A stretch of 23,298 bases of DNA. It comes from an uncultured Roseburia sp. Its GTDB lineage: Bacteria; Bacillota_A; Clostridia; Lachnospirales; Lachnospiraceae. The stretch's first letter is position 1; each line of letters starts with the position of its first letter. The translations under genes were made by a program, and so were the position numbers. Under the pieces are notes generated by a model that saw only the letters and a list, made by a program, of their open reading frames with translations, searched no databases and was not told the DNA's origin. The stretch spans positions 1 through 23,298 of the forward strand of contig CAAEAE010000054.1 in the NCBI GenBank assembly GCA_900753715.1, read 5' to 3'. Positions 13,513 to 21,818 of the stretch are shown one piece after another.

Positions 13513-15483
13513 ATGAAACGACTGCTTTCTTATTTAAAACCGCATAAATGGGTGATGACAATTGCCACCCTTTTAGTACTGCTTATCATCGTCGTTCAGC
13601 TTTACCGTCCGATTATCATCGGAAATGCCATCGACGACTATATCAACGGCTACTACAGCCCCTATACGGTCACGACAGAGAATGCCTCCGGCGCTGTCGC
13701 CTATCAGGACCTTTATCTGACCAGAGATTTCACCTCGGCAGAGGACGGCAGCTATTACCAGCTTTTCCTCTACAATGACCGCTATTACATGGCAGAAAAC
13801 CTGACGAAAGAAGAATGTTCTCTTTTGCAGGAGGCAGACAACACACTGCTCTCTTCCTATGCAGCAGACCACACACCGCTTACCAAAACAGAATTAAAAG
13901 AGCTGCGCCGTTATGATTTCGCCGGTATCTTACAGGCAGCGCTCCTCTATCTTCTGGTATTGCTCGCAGGCTTTGTCTTAAATACAGTCGACACCTGGAT
14001 GTTACAGAAAATGGGACAGGAAATCATCTATCAGATGCGTGAAGAGGTCTTTGCCCATATTCACAGCCTCTCACTTGGCTTTTTCAATACAACGCCTGTC
14101 GGAAAGCTCGTGACACGTGTGTCAAATGATACCGAGGCAGTCAATGAACTGTTTTCTACAATTTTAGTTAAATTATTCAAAAATATTGTTTTAATTCTCG
14201 GCTATGCGGTTGTCATGGTGTCCATCAACCCGCGGATGGCAGGTTATTCCTTCCTGCTGCTTCCGGTTGTCACCGTGCTCACCTTCCTGTTCCGCTTTCT
14301 CTCAAGAAAGGCGTACCAGCTGACACGTAACAAGATTACCGAGTTAAACACATTTCTCTCGGAGCATCTCTCTGGAATGAAACTGATTCAGATTTTTGCC
14401 CGCGAGAAAGAAAAATATGAGGAATTTGAGCAGAAATCCTTAGAGCTTTACCGCGCAAACTGGCGGGAGGTTATGACATTTGCCATCTTCCGTCCTTCCA
14501 TTTACATGGTTTCCGTCATTGCCATGATTATTGTCATCGGCACCGGAAGCTCCTTTGTTTTAAATGGAACGCTCTCCCTCGGTACACTGTTCGTGTTTAT
14601 CACCTATATCAGCTCCTTCTTTGAGCCGATTCAGGAGCTTGCAGAGCAGTTTGGTACGTTGCAGTCCTCCCTTGCCTCCGCAGAAAAGATTTTCTCCATT
14701 CTCGACGAGAAGCCACAAATCGTTTCTCCGGCTAACCCGGTTCCTGTGGATATCAAAGGTCGTATCGAATTCCGCCATGTATGGTTTGCCTATGAAAAAG
14801 AGGATTATATTTTAAAAGATGTCAGCTTTGTCATTGAACCTGGACAGAAGGTCGCATTTGTGGGTGCTACCGGAGCCGGAAAATCTTCGATTTTAAATCT
14901 GATTGGACGCTATTTTGATATTCAAAAAGGGGAAATTTTAATTGACGGGGTCAACATCAAAGATTTGGATACTGACGTGCTGCGCGGTGCCATCGGGCAG
15001 GTACAGCAGGATGTGTTTATCTTTACCGGAGACATCAAGAGCAATATCACGTTAAATAACGAGAATATTTCCCTTGAAGATGCAAAACGTGCCGCAGAAA
15101 TCGTAAATGCGGACTCCTTTATCGAAAAAATGCCGGGGAAATACGATGAACCGGTTACCGAACGCGGCAGTACGCTCTCTGCGGGACAAAGACAGCTTTT
15201 ATCCTTTGCCCGCACATTAGCGTACCAGCCGGCAATTTTAGTGCTTGATGAGGCAACCGCAAACATTGATACAGAAACGGAAAGCCTGATTACACAGGCA
15301 CTCTCCCGCCTGATGGACGGACGTACAACCATCATGGTTGCACATCGTCTCTCCACCATCCAGCACGCAGATAAGATTATCGTGATGGATCATGGAGAAA
15401 TGAAAGAATCCGGTACGCATCAGGAACTGTTACAGCAGAACGGACTTTATAAAAACCTCTACGATTTACAGCTCGTGGAGTAA
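13513..15483 (+). CDS. Heterodimeric ABC exporter, catalytic-site subunit with extracellular insertion (YheH/BmrD-like)
   Basis: A 656-residue half-transporter. The nucleotide-binding domain has Walker A GATGAGKSS (451-459), Q499, a non-consensus signature LSAGQ (555-559), Walker B LVLDE with catalytic E580, and H611. The deviant signature pairs with the D500 Walker B of the upstream subunit to form the degenerate site, so this chain carries the hydrolysing Glu. Between the first and second membrane helices is a polar, Tyr/Asp-rich insertion of about 90 residues (47-135), predicted to be extracellular; YheH/BmrD of Bacillus has one in the same place. ATG 13513 follows the upstream TAA with no gap, with AAGGTG 8 bases before it, so translation is probably coupled. 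It converges on the patatin-like gene with one base between the stops. Confidence 0.92.
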   Translation: MKRLLSYLKPHKWVMTIATLLVLLIIVVQLYRPIIIGNAIDDYINGYYSPYTVTTENASGAVAYQDLYLTRDFTSAEDGSYYQLFLYNDRYYMAENLTKEECSLLQEADNTLLSSYAADHTPLTKTELKELRRYDFAGILQAALLYLLVLLAGFVLNTVDTWMLQKMGQEIIYQMREEVFAHIHSLSLGFFNTTPVGKLVTRVSNDTEAVNELFSTILVKLFKNIVLILGYAVVMVSINPRMAGYSFLLLPVVTVLTFLFRFLSRKAYQLTRNKITELNTFLSEHLSGMKLIQIFAREKEKYEEFEQKSLELYRANWREVMTFAIFRPSIYMVSVIAMIIVIGTGSSFVLNGTLSLGTLFVFITYISSFFEPIQELAEQFGTLQSSLASAEKIFSILDEKPQIVSPANPVPVDIKGRIEFRHVWFAYEKEDYILKDVSFVIEPGQKVAFVGATGAGKSSILNLIGRYFDIQKGEILIDGVNIKDLDTDVLRGAIGQVQQDVFIFTGDIKSNITLNNENISLEDAKRAAEIVNADSFIEKMPGKYDEPVTERGSTLSAGQRQLLSFARTLAYQPAILVLDEATANIDTETESLITQALSRLMDGRTTIMVAHRLSTIQHADKIIVMDHGEMKESGTHQELLQQNGLYKNLYDLQLVE

Positions 15484-15484
15484 C

Positions 15485-16342
15485 TTATCTTTTGCAGAAG
15501 GCTTCGATGGCATCTTTTGCCGCAAGCGCATCCTCTCTTCCCAAGTCATACTGTGCCTGGATGACCTTTGGATTGTTTTCCATACGGTCAATATCCACGG
15601 CACGGGAAGGACGGAGGATGAGCACCTCCCCTTTCTTCTCAAGCTCTTTTAAATATTCCTTTGTCTCATTATACATCAGATAACGCTCTTCACTCGCCTT
15701 GATATACTCTGGGAAGTTGCGGTATTTGCTGCGAATCATCGGCATCAGTTTTTCCGGCTTTTTCATATACGCATCCGGCTGTGTCAGCACAACGATGTTC
15801 TTCTCATATCCCATCTTCTGAAACGCACGAATCGGAATACTGTCCGCTGTGCCGCCGTCTAAATACGGTTTTCCGTCAATTCCGACAATCTTTGAAACAA
15901 CCGGCATCGAGGCACTCGCACGGATAATTCTTAAGGTGCGCTTTTCATCCCTGTTTACATCTTTTCCATTGAAATAGACTGCTTTTCCGGTCTCAAGGCT
16001 CGTTGCAGCCGCATAAAATTCGATATCACTGTCATAAAATGTCTGGAAATCAAACCGGTCCAGCTCGTAAGGGAGTTCCTCATAGCTGAACTGTTTTCCG
16101 ACTAAATCTCCTGTCAGGAAAAAAGAACGCCAACTCATAAAATGCCAGTCCTTACAGTACTTTTTCATATAGCGGATGCTTCGTCCCTGCTGCCCTGCAA
16201 TATACGTTGCTCCATGAATGGCTCCCGCAGAAACACCAACCACCCCGTCCGGCTTTACTCCCATATCCATAAATGCATCCAACACGCCTGCCGTATAGAT
16301 TCCACGCATGGCGCCGCCTTCTAATACCAGTCCCAGTTTCAT
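15485..16342 (-). CDS. Patatin-like phospholipase family protein
   Basis: A 285-residue protein with the patatin Ser-Asp dyad. The oxyanion-hole motif is GGAMRG (9-14), the nucleophile elbow GVSAG (S38) and the acid motif DGG (D162, in YLDGGTADSIP). There is no signal peptide or membrane segment, so it is probably cytoplasmic, like the YjjU/RssA-type bacterial patatins. It may act as a lipid acyl hydrolase, but its substrate cannot be read. ATG 16342 has AAGGAAG about 11 bases upstream. It is last in the minus-strand run, 20 bases after the ABC-F gene. The stop lies one base from the convergent ABC exporter gene, with no terminator hairpin visible between them. Confidence 0.9.
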   Translation of the reverse strand: MKLGLVLEGGAMRGIYTAGVLDAFMDMGVKPDGVVGVSAGAIHGATYIAGQQGRSIRYMKKYCKDWHFMSWRSFFLTGDLVGKQFSYEELPYELDRFDFQTFYDSDIEFYAAATSLETGKAVYFNGKDVNRDEKRTLRIIRASASMPVVSKIVGIDGKPYLDGGTADSIPIRAFQKMGYEKNIVVLTQPDAYMKKPEKLMPMIRSKYRNFPEYIKASEERYLMYNETKEYLKELEKKGEVLILRPSRAVDIDRMENNPKVIQAQYDLGREDALAAKDAIEAFCKR

Positions 16343-16362
16343 GATGATTTACACTTCCTTTT

Positions 16363-17919
16363 CTATAAAATCTTTGTTGTCCACTTTGAACAGTCCCATA
16401 CCTCATTGACGATATCCTGATAAAATTCCGGTTCGTGGCAGATTAACAGGATACTTCCCCGGTATTCTTTGAGTGCACGCTTTAGTTCTTCCTTGGCATC
16501 CACATCAAGGTGGTTTGTCGGCTCGTCCAAAAGCAAGACATTTGTTGATTTGTTTAACAGCTTGCATAAACGCACCTTCGCCTGCTCTCCTCCACTTAAC
16601 ACGCGCACCTGGCTCTCGATATGCTTTGAAGTCAGACCGCATTTTGCAAGCGCGGAACGCACCTCATACTGGTTGAGTGACGGAAATTCTTCCCAGATTT
16701 CCTCAATACAGGTATTTTTGTTTTCCCCTTTGATTTCCTGCTCAAAATAGCCGATTTCCAGGTTCTCGCCAAGCTCCACAGAGCCTTTTAACGATGGAAT
16801 CAGTCCAAGAATACTCTTAAGCAGTGTCGTCTTTCCGATTCCGTTTGCCCCGATAAGTGCAATCTTATGGCCGCGCTCCATCGCCAAATCCAACGGCACG
16901 GACAACGGTTCGTCATACCCAATCACCAGATTTTTAGTGTTAAAAATATAGCGCCCCGGTGTTCTTCCCAATTTAAATTCAAACTCCGGCTTCGGCTTTT
17001 CTGCCGCAAGCTCAATCACATCCATCTTATCTAACTTCTTCTGTCTCGACATCGCCATATTTCTGGTGGACACACGCGCCTTGTTGCGCGCCACAAAATC
17101 TTTCAGCTCACTGATCTCCTGCTGCTGTTTCCGATAAGCTGCCTCAAGCTGTGATTTTTTCACTGCATAGACCTCTTCAAACTTATCATAGTTTCCCACA
17201 TAACGGTCAAGATGCTGGTTTTCCATATGGTAAATAATATTTACCACCTCATTCAAAAACGGAATGTCATGAGAGATTAAAATAAAGGCGTTCTCATACT
17301 CAAGCAGATAACGTTTCAGCCACGCAATGTGCTCTGCATCAAGATAGTTTGTCGGCTCGTCCAAAAGTAAAATATCCGGTTTCTCCAAAAGCAGCTTGGC
17401 AAGAAGCACCTTCATACGCTGTCCGCCGCTCAAATCCGACACGTCATGGTCAAGCCCCAATTCCAAAAGCCCAAGCGCCCTTGCAACCTCTTCCACCTTC
17501 GCATCGATTGTATAAAAATCGTGCATGGTGAGCGTGTCCTGAATCACGCCAAGCTCTTCCATCATGGCGTCCATCGCCTCCGGGTCTGCCTCCCCTAACG
17601 TATCACATAGCTCATTCATCCGCGTTTCCATCTCAAACAGCCAGGCAAACGCAGATTTTAAGACGCTCTCGATGGTCATGCCGCGCTCCAACGTGGAATG
17701 TTGGTCAAGATAGCCGACTCTCGCATTCTTCGCCCACTCCACTTTTCCCTCATCCGGCATCAGTTTTCCGGTGATAATGCTCATAAACGTGGATTTCCCT
17801 TCGCCGTTTGCTCCGACTAACCCGATATGCTCCCCCTTTAACAGCCGGAAAGACACATCGTCAAAAATCGCGCGGTCGCCAAATCCATGGGTTAAATGCT
17901 CTACATTTAATATACTCAT
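16363..17919 (-). CDS. ABC-F family ATPase (ribosome-associated, YkpA/YbiT-like)
   Basis: A 518-residue protein with two ABC ATPase domains and no membrane helices. The first domain has GANGEGKS (36-43), LSGGQ (163-167) and LLLDEPTNYLD (E188). The second has GANGIGKT (357-364), LSGGE (441-445) and LLLDEPTNHLD (E466). The charged helical linker (about 240-325) is the region that contacts P-site tRNA in ABC-F translation factors. The second H-switch reads CHEPEF instead of the common SHDREF. Closest in style are the YkpA/YbiT-type factors, not the antibiotic-resistance ABC-Fs, but that is an inference from memory. I chose the ATG at 17919 because conserved sequence starts there. It overlaps the tdk stop as ATGA, implying translational coupling, and no strong ribosome site of its own is visible. 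Confidence 0.93.
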   Translation of the reverse strand: MSILNVEHLTHGFGDRAIFDDVSFRLLKGEHIGLVGANGEGKSTFMSIITGKLMPDEGKVEWAKNARVGYLDQHSTLERGMTIESVLKSAFAWLFEMETRMNELCDTLGEADPEAMDAMMEELGVIQDTLTMHDFYTIDAKVEEVARALGLLELGLDHDVSDLSGGQRMKVLLAKLLLEKPDILLLDEPTNYLDAEHIAWLKRYLLEYENAFILISHDIPFLNEVVNIIYHMENQHLDRYVGNYDKFEEVYAVKKSQLEAAYRKQQQEISELKDFVARNKARVSTRNMAMSRQKKLDKMDVIELAAEKPKPEFEFKLGRTPGRYIFNTKNLVIGYDEPLSVPLDLAMERGHKIALIGANGIGKTTLLKSILGLIPSLKGSVELGENLEIGYFEQEIKGENKNTCIEEIWEEFPSLNQYEVRSALAKCGLTSKHIESQVRVLSGGEQAKVRLCKLLNKSTNVLLLDEPTNHLDVDAKEELKRALKEYRGSILLICHEPEFYQDIVNEVWDCSKWTTKIL

Positions 17920-18506
17920 TTTTCTTTCTCTCTTTCTGTAAATCCGGGACCTAAATTTCCCTCTCTCAAATGCTTCCTGCAAAGAGCAATATAGGAGTCG
18001 TTTCCTCCAAGCAGCACCTGTGCACCCTCTCTCACAATCCCTTTCGCATTGTATCTGGCATTGCATTTTGCCGCACGCCCGCACCAGCAGACCGTCTTAA
18101 TTTCCTCAATGACATCCGCCCATGCCAAAAGCCACATACTGCCCGGAAAAAGCTGGTTCTGAAAATCTGCGCGCAGTCCATAGCAGATAACCGGAATCTC
18201 AAGGTCGTCCACTAAATGCACAAAAAATTCTATCTGCTCTTTACTGCAAAACTGTGCTTCATCGACAATAATACAGTCATAGGCACAGATTTCCTCCTCC
18301 GGCATTAAGACAAGTTCCTCTGCCCAGATACATTCTTTCTCCAAACCCATACGGGAGCGGAGAATCCGCTCGCCATCCCTGGTATCAATCGCTGATTTCA
18401 CCAGGAGGGCACGTTTTCCCCGCTCCCTGTAATTGTATTCAACCATCAGCGCATTGGCGGTCTTAGAGCTCCCCATTGCGCCATATCTGAAATATAATTT
18501 TGCCAT
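17916..18506 (-). CDS. tdk: Thymidine kinase
   Basis: A 196-residue type II thymidine kinase, phosphorylating thymidine in the salvage pathway. It has P-loop GAMGSSKT (9-16), Walker B/catalytic VDEAQF (81-86, E83 the likely base), FQNQLFPGS (115-123) and a zinc-binding lobe with CWCGRAAKC and LCRKH (C140, C142, C176 and H179 the likely ligands). The substrate lasso region precedes IALCRKH. The ATG at 18506 has AGGAG 6 bases upstream. An in-frame TTG at 18536 would overlap uppP and is unlikely. It sits 13 bases after uppP and overlaps the ABC-F start by ATGA, so it is clearly inside the operon. Confidence 0.95.
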   Translation of the reverse strand: MAKLYFRYGAMGSSKTANALMVEYNYRERGKRALLVKSAIDTRDGERILRSRMGLEKECIWAEELVLMPEEEICAYDCIIVDEAQFCSKEQIEFFVHLVDDLEIPVICYGLRADFQNQLFPGSMWLLAWADVIEEIKTVCWCGRAAKCNARYNAKGIVREGAQVLLGGNDSYIALCRKHLREGNLGPGFTEREKEK

Positions 18507-18519
18507 TTTCTTCTCCTGT

Positions 18520-19392
18520 TTAACGGACGAGTCCAAAATATGCCAGCACTACGATTCCAAGCACGATACGATACCAGCCGAACACCTTAAAGTCATGTTT
18601 GCGGATATAACCGAGCAGAAACCGGATTACCACAATTGACACAAGAAAGGCACTTATCATTCCCCCGGCGAGCACCATCCACTCGGTTCCGGTAAGATGA
18701 AAACCAAAATCCTTTAATTTTAAAAGACTTGCGCCGAACATGACCGGAATCGCCAGAATAAATGTATACTCACTGGCTACTCTTCTCGAAACACCGATTA
18801 AAAGAGCTCCGATAATGGTTGCTCCGGACCTTGAAGTTCCCGGAAATGCCGCTGCAATCAACTGAAAGATTCCAATTAACGCTGCCATCTTCCAGGTGAT
18901 TTCAAGCATGGTCTCCGCTTTCACGGTAAGCGAGCGATTCCGGTTCTCTACCAGAATAAATGCAATACCAAATACAATCAGTGCAATGGCAACACAGACC
19001 GGATTATAAAACAGCTTGTCGCAGACATCATCAAGCCCCAGTACCACAAAAATCACTGCCGGAAGACATGATACTACAATTTTAAGCCAGTTAATAATGA
19101 TGTCTTTTTTGATGCCAAGACTGCCAACGCTCCAGAGTGATTCCTCCGTACCCGCTTTCCGGATACAAAATGGCCAGATTGCATTCCAAAACAATACGAC
19201 AACCGCAAGGATTGCCCCAAGCTGAATGACAATTAAAAACATATCCCAGAATTCCTTGCTCACATCAAGTGTCAGGAACTCATTTAACAGAATCATATGA
19301 CCGGTGCTACTGATTGGCAGCCACTCGGTAATTCCCTCTACAATACCAAAAACAATTGCTTTTAATAATTCTAACATCTCTATTTTCCCCAT
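18520..19392 (-). CDS. uppP: Undecaprenyl-diphosphatase (BacA family)
   Basis: A 290-residue polytopic membrane protein that dephosphorylates undecaprenyl diphosphate, recycling the lipid carrier for peptidoglycan and other wall polymers; over-expression in other bacteria gives bacitracin resistance. Both family signatures are present: EGITEWLPISSTGH (19-32) and PGTSRSGATI (184-193). About seven to eight hydrophobic segments follow. Neither start has a strong ribosome site. ATG 19392 is 9 bases after the MATE stop, which suits coupling. ATG 19377 gives MLELLKAIVFG and has GGGGA about 9 bases before it. I kept the longer form; the shorter 285-residue one is almost as likely. Residues 74-105 form a polar loop between helices. 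Confidence 0.95.
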   Translation of the reverse strand: MGKIEMLELLKAIVFGIVEGITEWLPISSTGHMILLNEFLTLDVSKEFWDMFLIVIQLGAILAVVVLFWNAIWPFCIRKAGTEESLWSVGSLGIKKDIIINWLKIVVSCLPAVIFVVLGLDDVCDKLFYNPVCVAIALIVFGIAFILVENRNRSLTVKAETMLEITWKMAALIGIFQLIAAAFPGTSRSGATIIGALLIGVSRRVASEYTFILAIPVMFGASLLKLKDFGFHLTGTEWMVLAGGMISAFLVSIVVIRFLLGYIRKHDFKVFGWYRIVLGIVVLAYFGLVR

Positions 19393-19401
19393 TCTGGTCT
19401 A

Positions 19402-20745
19402 TTAATTGCTTGCTAACATCCTCTTTGTCTTCTTGAATACATGGAAATATGCCGGGAACAGGAAAATGTCTGCAAAAATCCATGCAACCGGGCTTGCAAA
19501 GCACGCTGCCGTAAAGCCGAACACCGGAACAAATGCAAATCCGACCAGGGTTCTTGCAACCATCTCAAATACGCCCGCAAGAATTGCAAACTTGCTGTAG
19601 CCCATTCCCTGAATTAAAAACCGGACAATATTTACAAATGCAAGCGGAATATAAAATGCACTGTTGATAATCAAAAACAGATGCGCATTTGAAATCACTT
19701 CCGCAGATGCATTGCTGACAAAGAACATCGCAAGATATTCCCCGGTAAATAAAAGAACGATAAACGCAAGGATGGAATAACCGATTCCAAGAATCGAACA
19801 GGATTTCAAGCCTGCTGAAATCCTGTCTATTTTGCCGGCTCCCACATTCTGTCCGCCGTAAGTTGCCATGGTAGAACCAAGTGCATCAAACGGACAGCAG
19901 AAGAACATCGCAATCTTACTTCCGGCGGTCATAGATGCAACCGCATCGGAACCAAGCGTATTGACGGCACTCTGCAAAATAACACTTCCGATTGCCGTAA
20001 TGGAATACTGTAGTCCCATCGGGATTCCCATTCCACAGAGCGTTTTCATATATTCTCTGCTTACTTTGCGTTCTTCTTTTGTCGTGTGCAGAATTTCAAA
20101 TTTAAAGTAACTGTAAATCACACATCCGACACCGGAAATTGCCTGGGAAATGACCGTGGCAAGTGCTGCACCTGCTACTCCCATCTGGATTACGATAATT
20201 AATACCAGATCGAGTATGATGTTTAACACGGATGCAAGCGTCAGAAAAACAAGCGGCGTCTTGCTGTCTCCCATGGAACGGATCACACCAGAAACCAGAT
20301 TGTAAAGATAGGTCGCCGGAATTCCCGCAAAAATAATGACAATATAAATGTATGCGTCATCAATAATGTTCTCCGGCGTCTGCATCAGTCGTAAGATGGG
20401 ACGGCAGAAAACCACTGTCAGAACTGTCATCACAACTGCAAACGCTACGGAAAGATAGATGGCATTCATCATAAACGCTCTCATTCCACGGTAATCGCCC
20501 GCACCGAACTTATGTGCAAGCGGAATGGCAAATCCGTTGCATACGCCCATACAAAAACCAATAATTAAAAAGTTGACCGAACCGGTAGAACCTACCGCCG
20601 CAAGCGCATCCACGCCCAGATAACGTCCTACAATTAACGTATCAACCAGGTTATAAAACTGCTGGAATAAAAAACCAAACAAGAGCGGAACGGAAAAACC
20701 CAAAATCAGCCGCATCGGCGACCCATTTGTCATATCCTTTGTCAT
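19402..20745 (-). CDS. MATE family efflux transporter
   Basis: A 447-residue membrane protein with about 12 hydrophobic segments in two similar halves. It opens with the family pattern MTNGSPMRLILGFSVPLL and continues with FYNLVDTLIVGRYLG, which is typical of MATE drug/sodium or proton antiporters. The second half repeats the pattern (GIPMGLQYSITAIG). Members export cationic drugs or metabolites; the substrate is unknown. ATG 20745 has AGGAGG about 9 bases upstream. It lies 29 bases after the parvulin-like lipoprotein gene and 9 bases before uppP, so it is within the operon. Co-transcription with uppP suggests, but does not show, a role in envelope stress or antibiotic tolerance. Confidence 0.93.
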   Translation of the reverse strand: MTKDMTNGSPMRLILGFSVPLLFGFLFQQFYNLVDTLIVGRYLGVDALAAVGSTGSVNFLIIGFCMGVCNGFAIPLAHKFGAGDYRGMRAFMMNAIYLSVAFAVVMTVLTVVFCRPILRLMQTPENIIDDAYIYIVIIFAGIPATYLYNLVSGVIRSMGDSKTPLVFLTLASVLNIILDLVLIIVIQMGVAGAALATVISQAISGVGCVIYSYFKFEILHTTKEERKVSREYMKTLCGMGIPMGLQYSITAIGSVILQSAVNTLGSDAVASMTAGSKIAMFFCCPFDALGSTMATYGGQNVGAGKIDRISAGLKSCSILGIGYSILAFIVLLFTGEYLAMFFVSNASAEVISNAHLFLIINSAFYIPLAFVNIVRFLIQGMGYSKFAILAGVFEMVARTLVGFAFVPVFGFTAACFASPVAWIFADIFLFPAYFHVFKKTKRMLASN

Positions 20746-20774
20746 ATTTTAATTCCTCCTGTTTTGAGAAGCAC

Positions 20775-21776
20775 TTATATCTCACTGCAATACTTCTCAA
20801 ATACTTCAAAAAAACTGTCTGTCTGTATCTCTTCCCCCGTGTTTAATTCTATCCCCTGCCATCCTTCCTCATCAATTCCGGAGGAAAGTCCCGCTACAAA
20901 CGCATTGTAGACATCATAAAATGCCTCCTTCTCACGTTTTTCCACGATGTTGGACTTATTCGCCTCGGTCAGTTCTTCATCATACTTATTCAGGCACTTG
21001 ATAAAATAGTACCCGTTATCCGTCTCGATTTCATCCGATATCTCATCATTGTCCAGATTAAATGCCACATCCTCTACTTTTTGAGACAAATCGTCCCTTG
21101 CAACCGTAATCTGGATGGAAGAAAGCTCGTTGTAGTTGTTCGCTACCATCGCAAAATCCTCGCCTGCTGCAAGCTTCTCCGAAACCTCGGCTGCCTTATC
21201 CTTACTGGTAACGTAAATCTGCATGATTTCAATGACACGCGCTTCATCATCACTGACTTCTCCGTTTACGCCATTTGTAAGTGAATTGTACAGCTTCTGT
21301 GCGAGCGCATAGTGCTCATAGTACTCCTCGATATCTCCTTTGGTCACCCCGCCCATATAGGAAATCTCTGCTTCGGATAACGAGTTATAGTACTCCTCCG
21401 ATGCCTTGGCAACCTGGGCAAGCTCTTCCTCGCTCAACGTCGTTCCCTGCGACTGCGCCAAAAGATCCATGCAGATTACCTGGGCAAGCTCCTCAATGGT
21501 AATATCCTTTACGTACTTTTCTAAAGAATCATCTCCGAAATCATGCTGCCAGAGGTCGACGCTGTAGGAAGTGCCATAAATATTCTGGTAATTTGCCAGA
21601 TAGACCATTGCTTCCTTGCGGCTGCAGGCACTTCCATCAATCTCAAAGACATTTTTGCTGCTGATGCTTCCGGATACAACAATATCATGTCTGCCAATCT
21701 GACAGCCTGCTGTCAGAACTAACATCCCTGACACGCAAAGAAGACAGCACATCCTGCCAAACCGGCCGATTCCCAT
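20775..21776 (-). CDS. PrsA/SurA-like lipoprotein with divergent parvulin (PPIC) domain
   Basis: From the ATG at 21776 the protein has 333 residues. A basic start and a hydrophobic stretch lead to the lipobox LTAGC (C25), so it is probably a lipoprotein on the outer face of the membrane. Residues 50-170 are helical and charged, like the SurA/PrsA N-terminal chaperone region. Residues 178-265 align with the parvulin fold (KLAAGEDFAMVANNY, then NGYYFIK). The usual His near the first strand is absent, and the closing GYH motif reads GYY, so prolyl isomerase activity is doubtful while chaperone function is possible. I chose 21776 because AGAGGA lies about 6 bases upstream; in-frame ATGs at 21791 and 21803 are alternatives with weaker sites. 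Neighbours are the FAD protein (gap 42) and MATE (gap 29). Confidence 0.82.
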   Translation of the reverse strand: MGIGRFGRMCCLLCVSGMLVLTAGCQIGRHDIVVSGSISSKNVFEIDGSACSRKEAMVYLANYQNIYGTSYSVDLWQHDFGDDSLEKYVKDITIEELAQVICMDLLAQSQGTTLSEEELAQVAKASEEYYNSLSEAEISYMGGVTKGDIEEYYEHYALAQKLYNSLTNGVNGEVSDDEARVIEIMQIYVTSKDKAAEVSEKLAAGEDFAMVANNYNELSSIQITVARDDLSQKVEDVAFNLDNDEISDEIETDNGYYFIKCLNKYDEELTEANKSNIVEKREKEAFYDVYNAFVAGLSSGIDEEGWQGIELNTGEEIQTDSFFEVFEKYCSEI

Positions 21777-21818
21777 TCTTTTTCCTCTCATCACAGTTTC
21801 CATCCCGTCTGCTTATGC

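Noticed and set aside
14922..15359. 145-codon minus-strand open frame opposite the ABC exporter ATPase domain
   Set aside because: Antisense to Walker/signature coding sequence; the composition is that of a shadow frame.
17920..18084. N-terminal extension of the ABC-F gene to 18084
   Set aside because: It would lie inside tdk in another frame and encodes Cys/Arg-rich sequence unlike ABC-F proteins. The ATGA overlap at 17919 is the natural start.
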